A program made the translations under genes and the position numbers. The notes under the pieces are model-generated. The model saw only the letters and a list, made by a program, of their open reading frames with translations, made no database searches and was not told the DNA's origin. A stretch of DNA of 7,030 bases from Clostridia bacterium (GTDB taxonomy: Bacteria; Bacillota_E; RBS10-35; JAJYVN01). Positions within the stretch are counted from its first letter, which is position 1; the number at the start of each line of letters is the position of its first letter. The DNA lies in the NCBI GenBank assembly GCA_027335545.1, contig DAHWHV010000552.1:1-7030 (forward strand), written 5' to 3'. Below, piece after piece: positions 1-5,226 of this stretch.

Positions 1-1885
1 GCCGGGGACCCGCGGGCGCGGGCGGGTCGAGCCGACCGCCCAGTTGCAGGACGGGCAGGCCCGTCGCGGCCGGCGTGGCGACCAGGTGCCCGCTGCGGAC
101 GAGCCCGTCCACCCACCCCCCCACCGTCCGCGCGGGCACGGACCCCAGGACGCCGAAGGCGGGACTCCGGCGCACCGAGGGCGGCGTCGCGGCCGAACCG
201 CTGAGCAGCGCGACCAACCCCCGGCGCCCCAACGGCCGCCGCAGCGCCGCCACGGCATCGAGGATGACCGCCCCCTGGGCCAGCGGCTCCGGGTCGCGGG
301 GGGTGGACGCCGTCCCGCTGCGCGGGGCACAGACATCGCAGCGACCGCAGGGCACGGCCACGCTGTCGCCGAAGTGCGCCGCCACCTGCAGATGGCGGCA
401 GCGCGCCGTCTCGGCAAAGGTCACCAACCTCCGCACGCGTTCCAGGGCCTCGCGCTCCACGCGCGCGATGAGCACGGCGATGCGCCCCGCGGCGTCGGGG
501 GGTGGGGGCAGCAGGGCCAACTGCATGGCGGGGCCGCTGTCGAAGTGGCGAGTGACCAACCCCACCCGTTCCAGGACGCCGACGTGGACCCGTGGGTCCT
601 TGCCCTCGGGGAGGGCGGCCCTCAGCTCCTCGGCGGCGACGACCACCCTGCCCCCCGCCCGGGACGCGCGGCGCAAGGCCGCCCAGACGCGCCGCAATTC
701 CTCCACGGTCGGGGTGTCCTGGCGCGCGAAGCGGCGGAGGTTGCTGGCATCCCGCCCGGTCGCCAGCAGGACGCAGGTGCTGGGGTGCCCGTCGCGGCCC
801 GCCCGCCCGACCTGCTGGACGAACTCCTCCAATGAGGTCGGGTAGTTGTAGAGCAGCACCCCGCGGATGTCGGGTTTGTCCACCCCCATGCCGAAGGCCG
901 TGGTGGCCACGACCACGCGGAGGGCGCCCCGGCCGAAGGCCTCCTGGGTGGCGGCCCGTTCGTCCCGCTCTAGGCCCGCGTGGTAGGCGGCGGCGTCGAT
1001 GCCGGCGCTGCGCAGCGCCTCGGCGAGGCGCTCGCAGCGTTGCCGGGCCCGGACGTAGAGGATGCTGGCGCCGGGACAGGCGCGCGCCCAACTCAGGGTG
1101 AAGGAGAGCTTCTCCGCCTCATCCCGCAGGGGGACGACCTCGTAGCGGAGGTTCTCCCGCACGACGCTGCCGCGCACCAGGTCCATGGGGCGGCCCAGCG
1201 CCTGGCGGATGTCTTCGGCCGTTTGGGGGGTGGCGGTGGCGGTGAGGGCCAGCACGGCCGCCTCCCGGAGGGGGCCGGTGAGGACCGAGCGCAGGAACAG
1301 GTAGTCCGGACGGAAGTCGTGGCCCCAGAGGGCGACGCAGTGCGCCTCGTCCACCACGACTAGGCCGATGCGGCTCGCCCGCAGCGCCTCCGCGAAGCGG
1401 GCCTGCCTGAGGCGCTCCGGGGCCGTGTACAGGAGTTGGATGCGCCCCGCGGTGACCTCCCGCAGGCGGGCGGCTGCCTCCGCTGCCTCCAGGCTCGAGT
1501 TGATGAAGGTCGCACGGGCCCGCACCGCCGACGGCAGGTGCTCGATCTGGTCCTTCATGAGGGCGATGAGCGGCGACACGACCAGCGTCGGGGTCGGGCG
1601 CAGCATCGCCGGCAACTGGTAGCAGAGGGACTTGCCCGATCCGGTCGGCATCACGGCCAGCGTGCTCTGCCCCCGCAGGGCGCGGCCGGCGAGGTCCTCC
1701 TGTCCGGGGCGGAAGGAGGGGAAGCCGAAGAGCTCGCGGAGGGCCGTGGCGAGGTCGGGCGTCCCGGGAGCCCGGGGCTCGGGGCGGGGCGGAAGGGCCT
1801 CCGCCCCGCCGGGGGGCGCCGCCGCGGCCACCTCCCGAGGGGGCGGAACGGGCGTGGGTTCGGCGGGGCCGTCGCTGGTGACCAT
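1..1885 (-). CDS. recQ: RecQ-family ATP-dependent DNA helicase (3' end beyond left edge)
   Basis: Predicted 3'-5' DNA helicase of superfamily 2, a cytoplasmic enzyme of recombination and replication-fork repair. Translating the minus strand from ATG at 1885 gives 628 open codons with no stop. Visible: Q-motif FRPGQ near residue 60; Walker A MPTGSGKS (79-86, K85); DEAH (179-182) followed by the RecQ-type loop WGHDFRP; ALTATAT (213-219); FGMGVDKPDIR (331-341); QQVGRAGRDGH (357-367). Cysteines 496, 513, 516 and 519 give C-x16-C-x2-C-x2-C, the RecQ zinc-module spacing. A winged-helix RQC-like region follows; any HRDC domain would lie outside. About 80 extra residues sit between motif VI and the zinc module compared with E. 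coli RecQ. Start is uncertain: ATG 1885 lacks a Shine-Dalgarno, while in-frame GTG 1981 has GGAG six bases upstream, but the added codons are Pro/Arg-rich with lower GC at third positions. The first 50 or so residues are Pro/Ala-rich. Divergent from the dinG-like gene. Family call certain; exact subfamily not. Confidence 0.95.
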   Translation of the reverse strand, partial: MVTSDGPAEPTPVPPPREVAAAAPPGGAEALPPRPEPRAPGTPDLATALRELFGFPSFRPGQEDLAGRALRGQSTLAVMPTGSGKSLCYQLPAMLRPTPTLVVSPLIALMKDQIEHLPSAVRARATFINSSLEAAEAAARLREVTAGRIQLLYTAPERLRQARFAEALRASRIGLVVVDEAHCVALWGHDFRPDYLFLRSVLTGPLREAAVLALTATATPQTAEDIRQALGRPMDLVRGSVVRENLRYEVVPLRDEAEKLSFTLSWARACPGASILYVRARQRCERLAEALRSAGIDAAAYHAGLERDERAATQEAFGRGALRVVVATTAFGMGVDKPDIRGVLLYNYPTSLEEFVQQVGRAGRDGHPSTCVLLATGRDASNLRRFARQDTPTVEELRRVWAALRRASRAGGRVVVAAEELRAALPEGKDPRVHVGVLERVGLVTRHFDSGPAMQLALLPPPPDAAGRIAVLIARVEREALERVRRLVTFAETARCRHLQVAAHFGDSVAVPCGRCDVCAPRSGTASTPRDPEPLAQGAVILDAVAALRRPLGRRGLVALLSGSAATPPSVRRSPAFGVLGSVPARTVGGWVDGLVRSGHLVATPAATGLPVLQLGGRLDPPAPAGPR

Positions 1886-1898
1886 TGGCGAGGGCTTC

Positions 1899-1963
1899 GG
1901 GGGGGGGCGACGGGAGTCCTTGTGGCGAGGGGGAAAGGGCGGGTGCCGTCGCTGGGAGGGGGG
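1899..1963 (+). other. G-run-rich stretch beside the recQ start (possible G-quadruplex)
   Basis: The plus strand, which is the recQ template strand, carries nine consecutive G (1899-1907), then GGG (1912-1914), GGGGG (about 1929-1933), GGG (1937-1939), GGG (1941-1943), GGG and GGGGGG (about 1954-1963). Some loops are longer than seven bases, so it is not a textbook four-tract motif throughout. G-runs are common in such GC-rich DNA, so function is uncertain. Its position in the RecQ leader or N-terminal codons is the reason to record it. Confidence 0.3.
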
Positions 1964-2257
1964 ATCGGCCCGACAAGGCACGCACGGCTCCGGCCTCGGC
2001 GGGACGACGCCCGGGACGGGTGTGCTCAGGGCTTGCTCGCCCGGCCGTGCCCCCGGCGCCCCCAGGCAGCCGGAGGCGCGTCGTCGCACGCGCCGCGCCG
2101 TGCCGTGCGGTCCAGGCCCGCTATCCCAGTTGGCGAGAGCCCGCCCGGCGCCGGCGCCCACCGCTGGCTGGCCTGTCTGGCGGCCCCGCGGGTGGGCGGG
2201 TAGGATGGGGCGGCGGGCACGGGCCCGTCCGGGCCCGGCGCCCCGGGGTGTTGTCCT

Positions 2258-2270
2258 CCGGACGGTCCGG
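2258..2270. promoter_or_regulatory. Perfect inverted repeat upstream of the dinG-like gene
   Basis: CCGGAC-G-GTCCGG is a perfect palindrome with one central base, lying about 43 bases before the chosen start codon at 2314. It could be an operator for a dimeric regulator, or chance in GC-rich sequence. It does not match the SOS-box consensus I know for LexA of Gram-positive bacteria or of E. coli, so I assign no regulator. Confidence 0.22.
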
Positions 2271-2298
2271 GGCCGCCGGCCGCACACGCCCGCGGAGA

Positions 2299-2304
2299 GA
2301 GGTG
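2299..2304 (+). promoter_or_regulatory. Ribosome binding site deciding the dinG-like start
   Basis: GAGGTG, inside the purine stretch 2294-2302, matches the anti-Shine-Dalgarno core and ends nine bases before GTG 2314. The in-frame GTG at 2302 overlaps this site and would have only the weaker GGAG at 2294-2297 with a four-base gap. I therefore prefer GTG 2314. Confidence 0.5.
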
Positions 2305-2313
2305 GCTGGATTC

Positions 2314-4269
2314 GTGTCGATCGCCTGGGCGCGCCTGCCCTTCCGCTTCTCCACCCCCACGGATTATGAACGCCAGCTCTCCGCCTGGATCAGCAGCGCG
2401 TTCTACGAGGTGCTGCCGGCGGCGGGGTACCAGGTGCGGGAGGAGCAGATCTACTTCGCCTTCCGGGTGGCGGCGGCCCTGGCCTCGGGCCGACCCATCC
2501 TGGCCGAGGCCGGGTCGGGGACGGGCAAGACCTTTGCCTACCTTCTGCCGGCGATCTGCCACGCGCGCCTGCGGGCGCGGCCCGTGATCGTGGCGACCGC
2601 CAGCCCCGCCCTGGAGGAGCAGCTGGCCGGCCCGCGCGGGGACATCGCGACCCTCTCGGGCCTCCTGGGTCTGGAGGTGGACGCCCGGGTCGCCCGTCGG
2701 CCCGAGGACGTCGTCTGCGACATCCGCCTGGAGCACTTCGCCGCGAGCCGCCGCCGCGTTGCGGGCCGGGCCGCGCTGCTGCGCTGGGCCGGGGGCAGCG
2801 CCTGGGGCGCGCGCGGCGAGCACGGGGCGGCCCCGGACGATCTCTGGGAGGAGGTCGCTTGGCGGCCGTCCTGCCGCTGCGACCTCTGTCCGCGCCGCGG
2901 CTACTGCCGGTTGACCAAGGGCCGCGCCGCGGCCCGCCGGGCCCAGGATCTGATCGTCTGCAGCCACGACCTCTTCTTTGAAGACACCTTCGGGCGGGCG
3001 GACCTGCCCCCGGGGCGCCTGCCCGTGTTGGGGGCCTTCTCCGGGGTGGTGTTCGACGAAGGGCACCGGGTCGCCCTCGCCGCGCAGCGGGCCGCGGGCT
3101 CGCATCTGCGCCCCTCCGACCTGCTGCAGGCCGTCGCCGGCTGCGAGGGCCAGGGGGTGCGCGTGCGGCTGCTCCGCGTGGCCGAGGCGGCGCGAACGAC
3201 GGCCGAGGGGTGGGGTGAGGCTTTGCGGGCGGCGACGGCCAAGGGCGATGCCCCGCGCCGCCCGGTCGCGGCGACCCCGGCGCTGCACGCGGCGGCCGAA
3301 GCCCTGGGAACCGTCCTGCGCGCCCTGCAGGATGAGATGGCCATCGAGGAGGGCCTGCATGAGGAGACGCCCTACGCGGCGCGGTTGGCCATCTTCCAGG
3401 CGCGGCTGGACGCGGCCCGCGCCGTCTGCCGCGGCCTGACCGACCCCGGGTGCGTGAGCTGGGTCGAAGGGGACGAGGACACCTGGGTGGCCCCGCGCGA
3501 CCTGGGCCCGCTCTGGCAGCGGCACCTCCCGGCGGGTGCGCCCCTGGTCTTCTCCTCCGCCACCCTCGCGGCGGGGGGCTCGTTCGCTTACGCCGCGGCC
3601 CGCCTGGGACTGACGGCCCCCCTGAGCGCCCGGGTGGGGGTGCCCTTCCGTCTGGCGGTGCAGGTGCTCTGCTACGAGGCGCGCGACCTGCCGCTTCCGG
3701 GGGAGGGGGATTTCTGGCCCAAGGCGTCGGCCCGCATCGCCGCCCTGCTGGACGCCACCGGGGGCCGCTCCCTGATCCTCCTGCCGGACCGCGCCGCGCT
3801 GGAGGCGCTGCGCTCCCACCTGCGCATCCCGTTTCCGCTGGGCTGGGAGGGGGAGGGGGCGCCGGACGCGCTGCTGGCGGCCTTTAGACGGGACGTGGCC
3901 TCCTGCCTGGCGGGATACAGCTTCTGGGAGGGGGTCGATGTGCCCGGCGAGTCCCTCTCGGCGGTCGTGATCCCGGTCCTGCCCCTGCCTGGAGCGGACC
4001 CCATCGTTCAGGTGCAGCGGGACCTGGCGGCGGCCAGGGGGGGCGACCCCTTCGCCGCGGTGGACGTGCCGGAGATGCTGCTGCGCCTGCGGCAGGGGGT
4101 GGGGCGTTTGATCCGCACCGAGACCGATCGCGGGGTGATCGCCTTGCTGGACGGGCGGTCCTGGAAGGCGGACGCGTTGGCGGCGGCCGTCACGTCCGCG
4201 TTGCCCGAGGGTGTGCGCCACGTGCGGACGCTGCGGCCGTTGGCTCGCTTTCTGCGGACGGAGGACTGA
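2314..4269 (+). CDS. dinG: DinG/XPD-family ATP-dependent DNA helicase
   Basis: Predicted 5'-3' superfamily 2 helicase of the iron-sulfur XPD/DinG family, 651 residues from GTG 2314, acting on damaged or structured DNA in the cytoplasm. Seen: a REEQ Q-motif-like segment near residue 42; Walker A AGSGTGKT (66-73, K72); Walker B as DEGH (248-251) where the family usually has DEAH; SSATL (414-418); motif V FWEGVDVPGE (537-546); motif VI QGVGRLIR (594-601). Cysteines at 135, 187, 189, 192 and 198 lie between motifs I and II, where the family holds a 4Fe-4S cluster; there is one more cysteine than the four needed. No DEDD-type exonuclease domain precedes the helicase, unlike the longer Firmicutes DinG proteins. 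The frame stays open back to TTG 1885, but that would add about 140 Gly/Arg/Ala-rich residues of no known domain and is probably spurious. Divergent from recQ; a terminator-like hairpin follows the stop. Family call is secure; equivalence to E. coli DinG or YoaA is not. Confidence 0.93.
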   Translation: MSIAWARLPFRFSTPTDYERQLSAWISSAFYEVLPAAGYQVREEQIYFAFRVAAALASGRPILAEAGSGTGKTFAYLLPAICHARLRARPVIVATASPALEEQLAGPRGDIATLSGLLGLEVDARVARRPEDVVCDIRLEHFAASRRRVAGRAALLRWAGGSAWGARGEHGAAPDDLWEEVAWRPSCRCDLCPRRGYCRLTKGRAAARRAQDLIVCSHDLFFEDTFGRADLPPGRLPVLGAFSGVVFDEGHRVALAAQRAAGSHLRPSDLLQAVAGCEGQGVRVRLLRVAEAARTTAEGWGEALRAATAKGDAPRRPVAATPALHAAAEALGTVLRALQDEMAIEEGLHEETPYAARLAIFQARLDAARAVCRGLTDPGCVSWVEGDEDTWVAPRDLGPLWQRHLPAGAPLVFSSATLAAGGSFAYAAARLGLTAPLSARVGVPFRLAVQVLCYEARDLPLPGEGDFWPKASARIAALLDATGGRSLILLPDRAALEALRSHLRIPFPLGWEGEGAPDALLAAFRRDVASCLAGYSFWEGVDVPGESLSAVVIPVLPLPGADPIVQVQRDLAAARGGDPFAAVDVPEMLLRLRQGVGRLIRTETDRGVIALLDGRSWKADALAAAVTSALPEGVRHVRTLRPLARFLRTED

Positions 4270-4294
4270 GGGCCCTGCCGGCCCGTCGCTGGGC

Positions 4295-4319
4295 GGCCTG
4301 CTGGGCGGCCCACCAGGCC
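4295..4319 (+). terminator. Terminator-like hairpin after the dinG-like gene
   Basis: GGCCTG pairs with CAGGCC, then after one C/C mismatch TGGG pairs with CCCA, closing a CGG loop. The stem begins 25 bases after the TGA stop. There is no T-run after it (the sequence continues GCATCCCC), so it is not a classical intrinsic terminator; U-less hairpins of this type occur in GC-rich bacteria. Being near-symmetric it could also act on minus-strand transcripts. Confidence 0.42.
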
Positions 4320-4368
4320 GCATCCCCCCACGCGCGTGCCGCGCCCGGTGCGCCCCTCCGCCCCAGGA

Positions 4369-4533
4369 TCACCCCTCGCGCCACCACACCCGCACCGCGC
4401 CCGGGGCTCGATTGTCCCATACACAGTCCGGCACCGCAGGGAACGGAGCCAGCGCCCGGCGCGGCGGGTCCGCGCTGTACGGCGTGCCCGTCCACCCCGC
4501 CGGGTCGGCGACCTCCACGGTGCCCTGGATCAC
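4369..4533 (-). CDS. Small hypothetical ORF or gene remnant downstream of tadE
   Basis: Unrecognised. From GTG 4533 it encodes 54 residues ending VRVWWREG and a TGA at 4371-4369. The coding-like signal reaches further upstream, to TAC at 4572-4570: codons there end almost all in G or C and the composition is balanced (for example GVEVIQGTVEVADPAGW), unlike the Arg/Gly/Pro-rich output of the other two minus frames. No ATG, GTG or TTG occurs in this frame between the tadE stop and codon GTG 4533, and the frame is the same as that of tadE, separated from it only by TGA and the hairpin. It may be a real small gene, the 3' end of a gene cut off at the hairpin, or a gene with a one-base indel in the C-rich stretch near 4573-4585. 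No signal peptide, membrane segment or known domain is evident. It lies 99 bases from the convergent dinG-like stop. Confidence 0.3.
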   Translation of the reverse strand: MIQGTVEVADPAGWTGTPYSADPPRRALAPFPAVPDCVWDNRAPGAVRVWWREG

Positions 4534-4566
4534 CTCGACCCCACCCAGCCCGGCGACGCTGCCCGG

Positions 4567-4605
4567 GGTGTAGGGGCGGGGCGGGCACCGCGCCCCCCCT
4601 ACACC
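4567..4605 (-). terminator. Strong hairpin just after tadE, probable terminator
   Basis: GGTGTAGGGG (4567-4576) pairs with CCCCTACACC (4596-4605). The stem continues inward, past one single-base bulge on each arm, as GGG/CCC and GCGG/CCGC to a GCA loop, giving about 17 base pairs. On the minus strand it begins 15 bases after the TGA of tadE, where an operon terminator is expected. No U-run follows it on either strand, so termination would be U-independent; mRNA 3'-end stabilisation is an alternative. Confidence 0.52.
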
Positions 4606-4620
4606 GCGCCCCGCTTGGCC

Positions 4621-5226
4621 TCAGCCCGCCGCGCGCGTGCTGCTGGCGGTGAGCAGGAGCGTCCATTGGGGGAGGGGCGTCAGCGGGCGAACCGGGAGGC
4701 TGACGGTGACCGTGACCTCGGCCAGGGCCGCCGGGTTCAGGCTGGGCAGGCCCGTGACGGTGACCGTGGCCTGCCCAGCGGGAGGGGACGGCTGGACCAG
4801 TTCGGCAGGATTGGTGGCGGACTGGCAGAGCGGCGCCTGGTCGATCGCGACCCCGGGAGCCCCCGCCTGGGCCGCCTGTGCGATCGGTAGCGGCGTGCCC
4901 GAGGCGCAACCCGTCGAGTCGAGGAGGCTCGTCTCCACGATCGCCTCGCGGACGCCGGAGCGGGCGGCATCCGCGAGGGCCTCGTATTGGAAGAGCAGCC
5001 AGCCGCCCGCCAGCAGCCCCACCAGCAGCAGGAGCAGCAGGGGGGCGATCAGGGCGAATTCCACCGTCCCCTGCCCCCCTTCGCCCCCAGGGGGCCGCGG
5101 CCATGGGAGGGGAGCCGGGGGGGAACTCAGGGCGGGGCACCCCTCCCGCCGGTGGCCGCAGCGGCCGGAGGGTGGGGCTGCCTGCGCGGACTTGCGTGGC
5201 ACCCCCCTACTGGACAAGGACTGCAC
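4621..5226 (-). CDS. tadE: TadE-like pseudopilin / tad minor envelope protein
   Basis: TadE-like protein of the tight-adherence (Flp pilus) system, an inner-membrane-anchored minor pilin-like component with an extracytoplasmic C-terminus. From GTG 5226 it is 201 residues. The TadE signature is clear: GGQGTVEFALIAP (50-62), a Leu-rich membrane helix to about residue 80, then the amphipathic FQYEALADAARSGVREA. G51|QGTVEF matches the G/xxxxE(F/Y) prepilin-peptidase site with E at +5. The remainder is a small domain rich in alternating VTVT strands, with two cysteines. The leader of about 50 residues, Pro/Arg-rich, is long for TadE; in-frame GTG 5202, four bases after the TadG-like stop, would shorten it by eight and also permit translational coupling, and neither start has an ideal ribosome site. 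Start 5226 overlaps the TadG-like gene by 20 bases. Probably last gene of the cluster, followed by a hairpin. TadF is an alternative; the two are similar. Confidence 0.85.
   Translation of the reverse strand: MQSLSSRGVPRKSAQAAPPSGRCGHRREGCPALSSPPAPLPWPRPPGGEGGQGTVEFALIAPLLLLLLVGLLAGGWLLFQYEALADAARSGVREAIVETSLLDSTGCASGTPLPIAQAAQAGAPGVAIDQAPLCQSATNPAELVQPSPPAGQATVTVTGLPSLNPAALAEVTVTVSLPVRPLTPLPQWTLLLTASSTRAAG

Larger units (their letters stand above)
1886..2313. other. Divergent intergenic region between recQ and dinG-like genes
   Basis: No convincing gene lies here. Open frames crossing it on both strands translate to Gly/Arg/Pro/Ala-rich low-complexity sequence with no recognisable domain. 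Both helicase promoters should lie here, but I find no clear -35/-10 pair; TAGGAT at 2201-2206 on the plus strand is the only -10-like hexamer I noted and it has no good -35. Visible structure: a run of nine G at 1899-1907 followed by further G-runs to about 1963, and a perfect 6+1+6 inverted repeat at 2258-2270. If recQ starts at GTG 1981, the noncoding part shrinks to 1982-2313. Confidence 0.6.
4270..4620. other. Convergent intergenic region between dinG-like gene and tadE
   Basis: This 351-base gap lies between two genes that converge on it. It holds a hairpin behind the dinG-like gene, a stronger hairpin behind tadE, and between them a short minus-strand reading frame with coding-like codon use (described separately). 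GGGCC-ctgcc-GGCCC at 4270-4284 is a further small hairpin directly after the dinG-like stop. I see no RNA gene or mobile-element end here. Confidence 0.6.

Noticed and set aside
44..1101. Plus-strand ORFs opposite the RecQ gene (263, 256 and 169 residues)
   Set aside because: They are antisense shadows: Arg/Gly/Pro/Ala-rich with no domain, while the minus frame shows all RecQ motifs.
1119..1985. 288-residue minus-strand ORF over the RecQ N-terminal half
   Set aside because: It is a different frame from RecQ. It has no Walker A, and its Pro/Gly/Arg-rich sequence is a frame-shifted echo of the real gene.
1..4269. Helicase pair as an anti-phage defence island
   Set aside because: Both proteins look like housekeeping repair helicases, and there is no nuclease, methylase, toxin or mobile element in the window to support defence.
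2026..4323. 765-residue minus-strand ORF antisense to the dinG-like gene
   Set aside because: Long antisense ORFs are expected when sense codons end in G or C. The translation is low complexity and the plus frame has the complete helicase motif set.
4699..4770. Repeated GACGGTGACCGTG-like segments in tadE, possible direct repeats
   Set aside because: They encode alternating Val-Thr beta strands in the TadE ectodomain, so protein composition explains them.
4190..5140. 316-residue minus-strand ORF across tadE and the convergent gap
   Set aside because: It is out of frame with the TadE signature and rich in Gly/Arg/Pro; it also runs through the hairpin and the end of the dinG-like gene.
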